Below are positions 25,420-34,169 of a stretch of DNA of 64,000 nt, piece after piece. The translations under genes and the position numbers were made by a program. Below the pieces are notes generated by a model. It was not told the DNA's origin, searched no databases, and saw nothing but the letters and a program-made list of their open reading frames with translations. The first letter of the stretch is position 1, and every line of letters starts with the position of its first letter. The DNA comes from Sphingomonas hengshuiensis (GTDB lineage Bacteria; Pseudomonadota; Alphaproteobacteria; Sphingomonadales; Sphingomonadaceae): positions 3,658,001 through 3,722,000 of the forward strand of contig NZ_CP010836.1 of assembly GCF_000935025.1 (NCBI RefSeq). Reading direction: 5' to 3'.

Positions 25420-26304
25420 TCACGGCACATCGATCACCGTCCGCAGCGTCTTGAGGAAATCGGTGGCGAGTGCGGTCAGCGGGCGGTTGTGGAGGAACAG
25501 CGCGTGGACGCCGAAGGTCAGCGACGGCTTGAGCGGGCGCATCGACAGGCCGGGGACGAGCGATGCCTGCGCGGTGAAATTGTCGACCACGGTCATCCCC
25601 ACCCCCTGCTGCACCAAGGCGGCGGCGATGTAGAAGGTGCGGGCGAGGACGACGTCGTCCAGCTCGACATTCTGGCGCTGGACCTCCTGGAGGAAGAGCT
25701 GCCCCATCGGGCCGCTGGTCGCCAGGCTGATGAAGCGTTGCCCGCGCAGGCACTCCAGCTCGACGCGCGGCGGGGCGCCCGGCATGTCCTGTTCGCGGTA
25801 GAGCACCACCAGTTCGCCTTCGCCCAGCGCGAGGTCGTCGATCGGCGCGGTCGGGGGGACTTCATAGGCGATGGCGATATCGGTCTCGCGCTCGAACAGT
25901 TTCCGCAGCATGTCGTCGTGATGGACCGTCTGGAGGTCGAACTGGACATTCTGGTGGGTGCGCAGGAAGCGCGCCACTGCGATCGGCAGCATCTGGAGCG
26001 CGAGCGAGGGCAGCGCGGACACGCGCAGCATGCCCCCCGCGCCACGCCGCAGGTTCTTCCCCGCCTCGCGCAGCGCATAGACGCGGTCCTGGATCTCGGC
26101 GACTTCGGTGAAGAGGACATGCGCGTCCTCGGTCGGCACCAGCCGGCCATTGGTGCGCTGAAACAACTGGAAGCCCAGCAGCGATTCGGCGTGGCGCAGC
26201 ATCTTCGACACCGAAGGCTGTGACACATTGAGCGCACGCGCCGCGCCGCTTACCGATCCGTTGACATAGACCGCGTGGAATATCTCGATGTGACGCAGGT
26301 TCAT
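25420..26304 (-). CDS. LysR-type transcriptional regulator of the dgc operon
   Basis: A 294-residue LysR-type regulator: winged helix-turn-helix at 1-60 ([22 protein letters not shown], with [13 protein letters not shown] as recognition helix) and a two-lobed effector-binding domain from about 90 to the end. It is encoded just upstream of dgcN on the same strand with an 81-base gap that holds a T-N11-A operator, so it most likely activates dgcN-dgcA-deacylase-symporter in response to a D-amino acid or N-acyl derivative. The published DgcN/DgcA pathway also has a dedicated activator, DgcR; this gene would be its counterpart (inference). The same box before the two TonB receptors suggests it controls those too. 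Confidence 0.85.
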   Translation of the reverse strand: MNLRHIEIFHAVYVNGSVSGAARALNVSQPSVSKMLRHAESLLGFQLFQRTNGRLVPTEDAHVLFTEVAEIQDRVYALREAGKNLRRGAGGMLRVSALPSLALQMLPIAVARFLRTHQNVQFDLQTVHHDDMLRKLFERETDIAIAYEVPPTAPIDDLALGEGELVVLYREQDMPGAPPRVELECLRGQRFISLATSGPMGQLFLQEVQRQNVELDDVVLARTFYIAAALVQQGVGMTVVDNFTAQASLVPGLSMRPLKPSLTFGVHALFLHNRPLTALATDFLKTLRTVIDVP

Positions 26305-26358
26305 GCCCCCAACCTATCGCGGTTTGCGAAAAGGGGAAGCGCCGGGCAGGATTGCGCG

Positions 26359-27528
26359 ATGCTGCTCCCCGCCCTGCTGCTCGCCGCGCTCCCGCAAACC
26401 GCACCCCAGCCGGTCGCCCCACCGGTCGCCACGGTGCGCGTCGCGTTCGATCGGCGCGGCGAGACATCGGTGATTGCCGAGGGCCTTGCCGATGCCGCCG
26501 CGAACCGCGCAGTGACGGCGGACGATCCAGTGCGAGTCGCATCGATCTCGAAACTCGTCACGGGAATCGCGGTGCTGCGGCTGGTCGAGGCGGGGAAGCT
26601 CGATCTCGACGCCGATGTCTCGGCGCTGCTCGGCTGGCGGTTGCGCAACCCGGCCTTTCCCGAAATGCCGATCACGCTGCGGCTGCTGCTCTCGCACCGG
26701 TCGAGCCTGACCGACACGCTCGATTATGTCCTGCCACTCGACGCCGACATGCGCGGCGTGCTGGCCGACCCGCGTGCGTGGGATGCGGCGCACGCGCCGG
26801 GTGCGTATTTCCGCTACACCAACTTCAACTTCCCGGTGGTCGCGGCGGTGATGGAGCGCGCCACGGGCGAGCGGTTCGACCGGCTGATGGACCGGCTGGT
26901 GCTCGCGCCTTTGGGGATTGCGGGCTGCTACAATTGGGCGGCGTGCCCCGCGCCGGTCGCGGCGCGCGCAGTGGTGATCTATCGCGCGGGCACGCCGACC
27001 AAGGACGATCATCACGGCGCCCCGCCGCCCTGCCCCGTCACCCCGGCCAGCGACGGGAGTTGCGACCTGTCGACCTGGCGCGCGGGCGCGAATGGCGCGA
27101 TCTTTTCGCCGCAGGGCGGGCTGCGCATTTCCGCGCGGGCGCTGGCGCGAATCGGGCGGATGCTGCTCGGCGACGGGAAGGTCGATGGCGTGCGGCTGTT
27201 GCGCCCGGCATCGGTGCGGCTGCTGGAGACGCCGCTCTGGACCTTCAACGGCAGCAATGGCGACACGATCGACGGATTCTATTGTAGCTATGGCCTCGCA
27301 GTGACGTTCCTGCCGACGCAGCGGGCAGGATGCCGCGACGATCCGTTCGGCGACGGGCGTGCGCGGATCGGACATGCCGGCGAGGCCTATGGGCTGAAAT
27401 CGGGGCTGTGGATCGATCGCGCGGCGGGCAGCGGCGTCGCCTATTTCGCGACCGACGTGCCCGATGCGCCGGGCGCGCATTCGGCGTTCAGCACCGTGGA
27501 GGAGACGCTTTCGGCCCGTCGCAAATAG
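26359..27528 (+). CDS. exported serine hydrolase, beta-lactamase/DD-peptidase fold
   Basis: A 389-residue protein with a short signal peptide ([16 protein letters not shown]) and the penicillin-binding fold: SxxK at Ser62-Lys65 (SISK), YxN at Tyr153-Asn155 (YTN), and [14 protein letters not shown] in the third-motif position. Cysteines in pairs ([13 protein letters not shown]...SCD) suggest disulphides, in keeping with a periplasmic location. It is divergent from the LysR gene with 54 bases between. Its relatives include D-Ala-D-Ala carboxypeptidases, D-aminopeptidases and esterases. The neighbourhood of D-amino-acid genes makes a D-peptidase role attractive but unproven. Start chosen at the ATG that begins the signal peptide. 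Confidence 0.83.
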   Translation: MLLPALLLAALPQTAPQPVAPPVATVRVAFDRRGETSVIAEGLADAAANRAVTADDPVRVASISKLVTGIAVLRLVEAGKLDLDADVSALLGWRLRNPAFPEMPITLRLLLSHRSSLTDTLDYVLPLDADMRGVLADPRAWDAAHAPGAYFRYTNFNFPVVAAVMERATGERFDRLMDRLVLAPLGIAGCYNWAACPAPVAARAVVIYRAGTPTKDDHHGAPPPCPVTPASDGSCDLSTWRAGANGAIFSPQGGLRISARALARIGRMLLGDGKVDGVRLLRPASVRLLETPLWTFNGSNGDTIDGFYCSYGLAVTFLPTQRAGCRDDPFGDGRARIGHAGEAYGLKSGLWIDRAAGSGVAYFATDVPDAPGAHSAFSTVEETLSARRK

Positions 27529-27599
27529 CGGCTGACGCCCTTGTAACCCTCTGGGTTTCGGTCAGTATGGCGGTATCGTCGCTTTGACCGGGGGGTCGC

Positions 27600-28334
27600 G
27601 TGAAGTCGTTGCTGGTGCCCTTTGCCGCGTTGCTGTGCGCGGCCTCGCCCGCCGAGCCGGTCGCCCCGCTGCCGCGCGTCGCGATCATCGACAGCGGCGT
27701 CGCGCGCACCGCCGAACTCGCGCCTTTGGTCAGCGCCGAATATGACATGGCCTCGAACCGCTCCGCCTTCCAGCCGCGCTACGACCATGGCACGATGGTC
27801 GCCACGATCCTGGCCCGCGCCGCGAACCGGCAGGTGGACATCGTGTCGTTCCGAATCGACGACCCCGCGGGCTGCCCCGCCGCCGCCAGCCCGCCCTGCC
27901 AGCCCGACGCCGCGCCGATCGTCGCCGCGATCCGCCGGGCGACCGCGCTGAAGGTGGATGCGATCAACATCTCGCTCGCGCTCGACCGCGATCCGGCGAT
28001 CACCGCGGCGATCCGCGACGCGGGGGCGGCGGGAATCCCGGTGATCCTCGCGGCGGGCAATCAAGGCCTCGACCACCCCTCGAACCTAGGCCCCGCGCGC
28101 GCCGCCTATCCCAGCGCAGTGCTGGTCGGCGCGATCGACGGCGAGGGCAAGGTGTGGCGCGGCACCAACCGCCCCGATGCGGCGCCGGTCGGCTATAACT
28201 ACGCCTGGCAGCGCGGGGTGCATGTCGCCACGATGACCGCCGACGGGCGTGCCGTGACCGTAACCGGCACCTCGTTCGCGACGCCGTTCGAGACCGCGCA
28301 ATTGCTGGCCCGGCGCGCCACTGCCGCGAACTGA
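27600..28334 (+). CDS. compact secreted subtilisin-like (S8) serine peptidase
   Basis: Only 244 residues including a signal peptide (MKSLLVPFAALLCAASPAEP). The S8 catalytic triad is complete: Asp31 in AIIDSG, His63 in DHGTM and Ser225 in GTSFATP, with oxyanion Asn154 in AAGNQG. There is no I9 prodomain, so the mature enzyme begins almost at the signal cleavage site, and the catalytic domain is shorter than the usual 270-300 residues. A GTG start at 27600 is used; it lies 72 bases after the preceding serine hydrolase, so the two may share a transcript. Substrate unknown; small secreted peptidases like this may process a specific partner. Confidence 0.82.
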   Translation: MKSLLVPFAALLCAASPAEPVAPLPRVAIIDSGVARTAELAPLVSAEYDMASNRSAFQPRYDHGTMVATILARAANRQVDIVSFRIDDPAGCPAAASPPCQPDAAPIVAAIRRATALKVDAINISLALDRDPAITAAIRDAGAAGIPVILAAGNQGLDHPSNLGPARAAYPSAVLVGAIDGEGKVWRGTNRPDAAPVGYNYAWQRGVHVATMTADGRAVTVTGTSFATPFETAQLLARRATAAN

Positions 28335-28400
28335 GGCTGGCGGCGGTCGCGGCTTTCGCGCTAGGGGTGCCTCAATAGTAATACCAGACGGGAGAGAGCG

Positions 28401-29285
28401 ATGCGCAGCGATCGGGCGAGCAGGATGGCGATTGCGGGTGCGATGCTGATGGCGATGGCCATGCCCGTCGCCGCGCAGGCCCAGGCGGCACCGCAGGTCC
28501 CCGCGCCCTATGTCAAGGACCCGCGCAACTGGCCGACCCCCGTGGTCGATACGGTCCCGCCGACGCTCCCGGCGTTCAAGGCGCGCCACGCGGTGCTCGT
28601 CCTGTCCAAGACCAACGGCTTTCGCGACGATCCGCAGATCCGCACCGCCAACGCCGCGCTCGCCGCCCTTGTCCGCGCGCGCGGGTGGGACGTGTTCGTG
28701 ACCGAGAACGCCGCCGTGTCCAACCCCGCCCAGCTCGCCAAGTTCGACGTGATCGTCCTCAACAGCACCAGCGGCGACATCTTCACCGAGGCCCAGCGCG
28801 CCGCCTTTCGCGGCTGGCTGGAGCGCGGCGGCGGGCTGGTGGCGCTGCACGGCGCGGGTGGCGACCATGATTATGCGTGGAAATGGTATCAGGAGTCGCT
28901 GATCGGCGCGGTGTTCATGGGCCACACCGCGCGGCCCAAGCAGTTCCAGCAGGGCACGATCCATCTTGCCGAGCCGGGCCACCCGATCCTGAAGGGGCTG
29001 CCCGCCGCCTGGACGCGCGAAGAGGAATGGTATGCGTTCGACCGCGTGCCGAGCGGGGCGCAGACGCGCATCCTCGCCTGGCTGGACGAAGACAGCTACG
29101 AACCCGTCCCCAACCAGCGGATGGGCGCGCAGCACCCGATAATGTGGACGCGCTGCATCGGGCGCGGCCGGATGGTCTTCTCGGCGCTGGGGCACAAGGC
29201 GGAGACCTATGGCGAGCCGCTGCACCTGCGGATGATCGGCAACGCGCTCGACTGGGCCGCCGTGGCGAAGCGCCAGCGCTGCTGA
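28401..29285 (+). CDS. exported ThuA-like domain protein
   Basis: A 294-residue protein with a signal peptide (after MRSDRASRMAIAGAMLMAMA, ending near VAAQAQA) and one ThuA-like, glutamine-amidotransferase-like fold. Family segments seen are VLVLSKTNGFRDD, FDVIVLNSTSGDIFTEAQ, LVALHGAGGDHDY and YAFDRVPSGAQTRILAWLDE, ending in GRMVFSALGHKAETY. ThuA proteins are linked to sugar (trehalose, keto-disaccharide) use, but the exported versions in sphingomonads are not characterised. A GGGAGAG ribosome binding site precedes the ATG. It ends just before a large hairpin element that separates it from the convergent Lrp-type gene. Confidence 0.82.
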   Translation: MRSDRASRMAIAGAMLMAMAMPVAAQAQAAPQVPAPYVKDPRNWPTPVVDTVPPTLPAFKARHAVLVLSKTNGFRDDPQIRTANAALAALVRARGWDVFVTENAAVSNPAQLAKFDVIVLNSTSGDIFTEAQRAAFRGWLERGGGLVALHGAGGDHDYAWKWYQESLIGAVFMGHTARPKQFQQGTIHLAEPGHPILKGLPAAWTREEEWYAFDRVPSGAQTRILAWLDEDSYEPVPNQRMGAQHPIMWTRCIGRGRMVFSALGHKAETYGEPLHLRMIGNALDWAAVAKRQRC

Positions 29286-29295
29286 AGTTTGTTTG

Positions 29296-29424
29296 AAATG
29301 CGCCGTGGCGCATTTGGCGGCACCAGCCCGCTCCCCCGCCCGGCCACCCATAGAATATTGTCGTCGGGTGGCCGGGCGGGGGAGCGGGCCGGTGCCGCCT
29401 GAAATTCGCTCTTTCGCGAATTTC
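29296..29424. repeat. composite hairpin element between convergent genes
   Basis: A 34-base arm (29316-29349) pairs with 29366-29399 at 33 of 34 positions around a 16-base AT-rich centre. On the left a 9-base hairpin (29296-29315) abuts it directly, and on the right another 9-base hairpin (29401-29424) follows after one base. The whole is a symmetric three-hairpin structure, too elaborate for a simple terminator. It may be a mobile palindromic repeat; transcription termination for both flanking genes is also likely. Confidence 0.8.
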
Positions 29425-29438
29425 CAAACAATCGCCCC

Positions 29439-29906
29439 CTATCCCTTGCGCCCGTCGAGCACGGTTTCCATCGCGACGAAGGTCGAGGTGCTGGCGACAT
29501 GCGGCAGGCCCGAGATCTTCTCGCCCAGCACATAGCGATAGCGGCGGATGTCCGAGGTGCGGACCTTGAGCAGATAGTCGAAGCTGCTCGCGATCATGTG
29601 GCATTCCTCGACTTCGGGGATTTTCCGCACCGCCGCGTTGAACGCGCGCAGCGCCGCCTCACGCGTGTCGGACAGCTTGACCTCGGTAAAGGCGACATGG
29701 TCGAGTCCGAGCTTGACGGGGTCGATCACCGCGCGAAACCCCAGGATGAAGCCGTCGTCGATCAACCGCCGCAGCCGGACCTGCGCGGGGGTCTTGGACA
29801 GCCCCACCCGCGCGGCGAGATCGGTGACGGTCATTCGGCCATCCTCCGCCAGCGCATCGAGGATCGCCCGGTCGAAACGGTCCAAAGCACTGGGTTCTGG
29901 CTTCAT
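29439..29906 (-). CDS. Lrp/AsnC-type regulator, probable activator of putA
   Basis: A 155-residue Lrp-family protein: helix-turn-helix at about 10-60 (DRFDRAILDALAEDGRMTVTDLAARVGLS) and an effector-binding RAM domain. It is transcribed divergently from putA with a 131-base gap. In many alphaproteobacteria a divergent Lrp-type protein (PutR) activates putA in response to proline; that role is inferred here from position. I chose the ATG at 29906, which gives the usual family N-terminus; a GTG at 29951 would add 15 residues. Confidence 0.85.
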   Translation of the reverse strand: MKPEPSALDRFDRAILDALAEDGRMTVTDLAARVGLSKTPAQVRLRRLIDDGFILGFRAVIDPVKLGLDHVAFTEVKLSDTREAALRAFNAAVRKIPEVEECHMIASSFDYLLKVRTSDIRRYRYVLGEKISGLPHVASTSTFVAMETVLDGRKG

Positions 29907-30037
29907 GCTGCGTGTTTTCTCTATGAATAGGCCGAAGATCGGTTCTTTCACGAACCCAATCGCCGATCAATGGTCGGATCGCCGCGCGCGCCTTTGCTAA
30001 GAATGCGGAAAGCCCCTTCCCGCTTTCGAGGCCGCCT

Positions 30038-33000
30038 GTGACCGCAAACCCCTTTGCCGATTTCGCCCCCGCGATCCGCCCCGCCGATCCGGCCCGCGCC
30101 GCGATCACCGCCGCCGCGCGGCTGCCCGAGCCGGTCTGCGTCCCCCCGCTGGTCGAGGCGGCGACCTTGCCCCCCGCGCTGCGCGCGCGCGTCGCCGAGA
30201 CTGCGCGCACGCTGATCGAGGGGCTGCGCAGCGGGCGGCCCCCGGCGGGGGTGCAGGCGCTGGTCCAGGAATATGCGCTGAGCAGCCAGGAGGGCGTCGC
30301 GCTGATGTGCCTTGCCGAGGCGCTGCTGCGCATCCCCGACACCGCCACCCGCGACGCGCTGATCCGCGACAAGCTGGCGGGGGGCGACTGGGCGGCGCAT
30401 CTGGGCGAGGGCCGGTCGCTGTTCGTCAACGCCGCGACCTGGGGGCTGGTCGTCACCGGCAAGCTCGCCGACAGCGCCGATGACGAAGGGCTGTCCGCCG
30501 CGCTCACGCGCATGGTCGCGCGGGTCGGGGCGCCGGTGATCCGGCGCGGGGTCGACATCGCGATGCGGATGATGGGCGAGCAGTTCGTCACCGGCCAGAC
30601 GATCGAGGAGGCGCTGCGCCGCGCCGCGCCGCTCGAGGCGCGCGGATTCGGCTATTCCTATGACATGCTCGGCGAAGCGGCCGCCACCGCCGAGGACGCC
30701 GCGCGCTATCTCGCCGACTATCAGCGCGCGATCGACGCGATCGGCAAGGCGTCGGCGGGACGCGGCATCTACGCAGGCCCCGGCATCTCGATCAAGCTGT
30801 CCGCGCTCCACCCACGCTACAGCCGCGCGCAGGGCGCCCGCGTGATGGCCGAACTCCTCCCCCGCGTCCGCGCATTGGCGCTCCAGGCGCGCGGCTATGG
30901 CATCGGGTTCAACATCGATGCCGAGGAGGCCGACCGGCTCGAGCTGTCGCTCGACCTGCTCCAGTCGCTGGCCGAGGACCCGGCGCTGGGCGAGTGGGAC
31001 GGGCTGGGCTTCGTCGTCCAGGCCTATGGCAAGCGCTGCCCGCTGGTGCTCGACTGGATCGTCGCGCTGGCGCGGCGCACCGGGCGGCGGATCATGGTGC
31101 GGCTGGTCAAGGGCGCCTATTGGGATGCCGAGATCAAGCGCGCGCAGGTCGACGGGCTGAGCGATTATCCGGTGTTCACGCGCAAGCTTTATACCGATGT
31201 CTCGTACATCGCCTGCGCGCGGAAGCTGCTGGCGGCGCGCGACGCGGTGTTCCCGCAATTCGCGACGCATAATGCGCAGACGCTGGCGACGATCTACCAG
31301 CTTGCCGGGCCCGATTTCGCGATCGGCGACTATGAGTTCCAATGCCTGCACGGTATGGGCGAGCCGCTGTACGACCAGGTCGTCGGTGCCGACAGGCTGA
31401 ACCGCCCCTGCCGCATCTATGCGCCGGTGGGCACGACCGAGACGTTGCTCGCCTATCTCGTCCGCCGCCTGCTCGAAAACGGCGCCAATTCGTCCTTCGT
31501 CAACCGCATCGCCGACCCCGATGTGTCGGTCGGCACGCTGATCGCCGATCCGGCGGAGGCCGTGCGCGCGATGCCGGTGCCGGGGGCGCCGCACGACGCG
31601 ATCGCGCTGCCCGCGCGGATCCTGGGCGCGCGGCGCAATTCGACCGGCATGGACCTGGCGAGCGAGGCGGTGCTGGCGGCGCTCAGCGAGGCGCTGGCGG
31701 ACAGCGCGGCGCAGGCGTGGCAGGCGGGGGCGCAGGGTACCGCCCGCGCGGTGCTCAACCCCGCCGATCACCGCGACGTGGTGGGCATTGTCTATGACAT
31801 GGCGCCGGAACCTGCACAGGCTGCCGCGACGCGCGCAGCCGCGTCGGACTGGGCGGCGACGCCGGTCGAGGACCGCGCGGCGATGCTGGAGCGTGCGGCG
31901 GAGGCGCTGGAGGCGCGGATGCCGGTGCTGATCGGGCTGCTGATCCGCGAGGCGGGCAAATCCGCCGCCAACGCCATCGCCGAAGTGCGCGAGGGGGTCG
32001 ATTTCCTCCGCTATTACGCTGCCGAGGCGCGGCGGATATTGGCCGACGCCACGCCTTTGGGGCCGGTGGTGTGCATCAGCCCATGGAACTTCCCGCTGGC
32101 GATCTTCACCGGACAGGTCGCAGCGGCGCTCGCGGCGGGCAATCCGGTGCTCGCCAAGCCCGCCGAGGAAACCCCGCTGATCGCCGCCGAGGCGGTCCGC
32201 ATCCTCCATGCGGCAGGCGTTCCGGCGCACGCGCTCCAGCTCGTCCCCGGCGACGGCAGCATCGGCGCGGCTTTGGTCGCGGCGCCACAGACCGCCGGGG
32301 TGATGTTCACCGGCTCGACCGACGTCGCACGGCTGATCCAGCGCCAGCTCGCCACGCGCGTCTCCGCCGATGGCCAGCCCATCCCCCTGATCGCCGAGAC
32401 CGGCGGGCAGAATGCGATGATCGTCGATTCGTCGGCGCTGACCGAACAAGTAGTGGCCGACGTGCTCGCCTCGGCGTTCGACAGCGCGGGCCAGCGTTGC
32501 TCGGCGCTGCGGCTGTTGTGCGTGCAGGAGGAGGTTGCCGACCGGACGCTGGCGATGCTGCGCGGGGCGATGCGCGAGTTGCGCGTCGGATCGCCCGCGC
32601 GGCTGGCAGTCGATGTCGGCCCGGTGATCACCGAGGACGCCCGCGCGACGATCGCCGCGCATATCGATGCGATGCGCGCGGCGGGGCACCGGGTCGAACA
32701 GACGCCGCTGGAGCCGGAGACCGACACCGGCACCTTCGTCGCGCCGACGCTGATCGAGATCGGATCGATCGCCGAATTGAAGCGCGAGGTGTTCGGCCCG
32801 GTGCTGCACGTGATCCGCTATGCCGCGCGCGACCTGGATGCGCTGGTCGATGCAGTCAACGCGACCGGCTATGGCCTCACCTTCGGGCTGCACACCCGGC
32901 TCGACGCGACCGTGGCGCGGGTCACGCAGCGGGTGCGCGCGGGCAATCTCTACGTCAATCGCAACGTCATCGGCGCAGTCGTCGGGGTCCAGCCGTTCGG

Positions 33001-33733
33001 CGGGCGCGGGCTGTCGGGCACGGGGCCGAAGGCGGGCGGGCCGCTCTATCTGACGCGGCTGGTGGCGCAGGGCAATCGCATAGCGCAGCCAGGACCTCTA
33101 AGCGCCGTCATCCCAGCGAAGGCTGGGATCCATTCAGCCACTCCGCTGGACGAAGAAGCGCAGGCCGAGCCCCGAATGGATCCTGACTTTCGTCAGGATG
33201 ACAATGGGTTTCACCCGATGCAATCGCCCCCCGAACCGGCGGACGCCGTGCGACGGGTGATCAGCCAGTCCCGGCTGGGGCTGGAAACCGAACTCCCCGG
33301 CCCGGTCGGCGAGCGCAACCTCTATGCGCTCCATCCCCGCGGGCGGATCGCGCTGGTCGCCGCGACCGAACCGGGGCTGCGGCGCCAGCTGGACGCCGTG
33401 CTCGCGACGGGGAACAGCGCCGTGACCGGCGCCCCGCGCGCATGGCTGTCCGGGCTGGACGACGCCGTGGCGGCGCGGATCGAATGGGCGGCGGACCCGC
33501 TGGCGGCGCCCGGAATCGCCGCGGCGCTGGTGGAAGGCGATTCCGATGCGGTGCGCGCGGCGGCGCAGGCGCTTGCGGCCCGCGACGGCGCGATCGTCCC
33601 GCTACAGGCGCGCAGCAGCACGGCGCTGGCGGCGGGCAATGGCTATGTGCTGGAATGGCTGGTCGAGGAAGTCTCGACGTCGATCAACACCACCGCGGCG
33701 GGCGGGAACGCCAGCCTGATGGCGCTGGCTTGA
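30038..33733 (+). CDS. putA: bifunctional proline dehydrogenase / glutamate semialdehyde dehydrogenase PutA, with in-frame repeat insertion
   Basis: A 1231-residue PutA without the N-terminal ribbon-helix-helix domain, so it should not regulate its own gene. The proline dehydrogenase barrel has SIKLSALHPRYS, FVVQAYGKRC, VRLVKGAYWDAEIK and QCLHGMGE. The aldehyde dehydrogenase domain has PWNFPLAIFTGQ, ETGGQNAMIV and catalytic Cys821 in GQRCSALR. A C-terminal domain ends in the family tail NTTAAGGNASLMAL. Between the dehydrogenase and C-terminal domains, residues about 1023-1055 are encoded by a genomic palindromic repeat (33107-33202) that keeps the frame open. The enzyme oxidises proline to glutamate in two steps with substrate channelling. 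GTG start. Confidence 0.93.
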   Translation: MTANPFADFAPAIRPADPARAAITAAARLPEPVCVPPLVEAATLPPALRARVAETARTLIEGLRSGRPPAGVQALVQEYALSSQEGVALMCLAEALLRIPDTATRDALIRDKLAGGDWAAHLGEGRSLFVNAATWGLVVTGKLADSADDEGLSAALTRMVARVGAPVIRRGVDIAMRMMGEQFVTGQTIEEALRRAAPLEARGFGYSYDMLGEAAATAEDAARYLADYQRAIDAIGKASAGRGIYAGPGISIKLSALHPRYSRAQGARVMAELLPRVRALALQARGYGIGFNIDAEEADRLELSLDLLQSLAEDPALGEWDGLGFVVQAYGKRCPLVLDWIVALARRTGRRIMVRLVKGAYWDAEIKRAQVDGLSDYPVFTRKLYTDVSYIACARKLLAARDAVFPQFATHNAQTLATIYQLAGPDFAIGDYEFQCLHGMGEPLYDQVVGADRLNRPCRIYAPVGTTETLLAYLVRRLLENGANSSFVNRIADPDVSVGTLIADPAEAVRAMPVPGAPHDAIALPARILGARRNSTGMDLASEAVLAALSEALADSAAQAWQAGAQGTARAVLNPADHRDVVGIVYDMAPEPAQAAATRAAASDWAATPVEDRAAMLERAAEALEARMPVLIGLLIREAGKSAANAIAEVREGVDFLRYYAAEARRILADATPLGPVVCISPWNFPLAIFTGQVAAALAAGNPVLAKPAEETPLIAAEAVRILHAAGVPAHALQLVPGDGSIGAALVAAPQTAGVMFTGSTDVARLIQRQLATRVSADGQPIPLIAETGGQNAMIVDSSALTEQVVADVLASAFDSAGQRCSALRLLCVQEEVADRTLAMLRGAMRELRVGSPARLAVDVGPVITEDARATIAAHIDAMRAAGHRVEQTPLEPETDTGTFVAPTLIEIGSIAELKREVFGPVLHVIRYAARDLDALVDAVNATGYGLTFGLHTRLDATVARVTQRVRAGNLYVNRNVIGAVVGVQPFGGRGLSGTGPKAGGPLYLTRLVAQGNRIAQPGPLSAVIPAKAGIHSATPLDEEAQAEPRMDPDFRQDDNGFHPMQSPPEPADAVRRVISQSRLGLETELPGPVGERNLYALHPRGRIALVAATEPGLRRQLDAVLATGNSAVTGAPRAWLSGLDDAVAARIEWAADPLAAPGIAAALVEGDSDAVRAAAQALAARDGAIVPLQARSSTALAAGNGYVLEWLVEEVSTSINTTAAGGNASLMALA
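33107..33202. repeat. palindromic repeat, family B, inside putA
   Basis: The left arm (33107-33135) carries the hairpin TCCCAGCGAAGGCTGGGA and the right arm (33174-33202) carries ATCCTGACTTTCGTCAGGAT. The central core matches, in reverse orientation, that of the intergenic copy at 39668-39763. Translated in frame it gives VIPAKAGIH and MDPDFRQDD, peptides typical of this repeat when it falls in genes. Confidence 0.9.
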
Positions 33734-33739
33734 GCAATG

Positions 33740-33772
33740 CTGCGTCCGGGCGGGGGGGATGCCCGGACGCAG
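33740..33772. terminator. hairpin between convergent putA and a small secreted protein gene
   Basis: A perfect 12-base stem (CTGCGTCCGGGC with GCCCGGACGCAG) and a nine-base G-rich loop lie seven bases after the putA stop and before the stop of the convergent small gene. There is no long T-run on either side; it probably serves both transcripts. Confidence 0.7.
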
Positions 33773-33782
33773 ACCGACACCG

Positions 33783-34019
33783 TTAGTTGGTGCCGGTGGG
33801 CTTCGTTGCGCGGTCTGCGCGCGCGAGCTGGGTAGCCGCATCACAGCGGACGATCGCCGGAGCGGTGCCGATCTTGCCGGCGGGAACATGGACCTGCTGC
33901 ACCGAGCAGCCGGCCTTCAGCGCTTCGCTGACCTGGAGCGGGCCGTGTGCGCGGTCCTGGGCGAGGGCGGGCGTTGCGGCTGCGGCAACCAGTGCGGCGG
34001 CGGCGAAAAGACGGATCAT
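33783..34019 (-). CDS. small secreted protein of unknown function
   Basis: A 78-residue protein with a clear signal peptide (MIRLFAAAALVAAAATPALA, then QD) and a good ribosome binding site (AGGAG, eight bases before the ATG). The mature part is about 56 residues, with two cysteines (ALKAGCSVQQ and AIVRCDAA) that could form one disulphide. I do not recognise a family. It is divergent from the OmpR-type regulator gene and is probably periplasmic. Confidence 0.7.
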   Translation of the reverse strand: MIRLFAAAALVAAAATPALAQDRAHGPLQVSEALKAGCSVQQVHVPAGKIGTAPAIVRCDAATQLARADRATKPTGTN

Positions 34020-34169
34020 TGCGGAGTCTCCTGCGGGAAAATCCCGAGACGCCGAGCTAGGGAGGCAAGCTTTCTCGCCCTTGGCGCCGCCATGACAAAT
34101 TGTTTCCGGGATCGTTCGCCCCCGCCGGTGCGTTGATTATGCGTGAGCACCCCCCTAATTCATCGCGCA

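Noticed and set aside
29948..32893. 981-codon open frame opposite putA
   Set aside because: No recognisable motifs, whereas the plus strand encodes every PutA signature.
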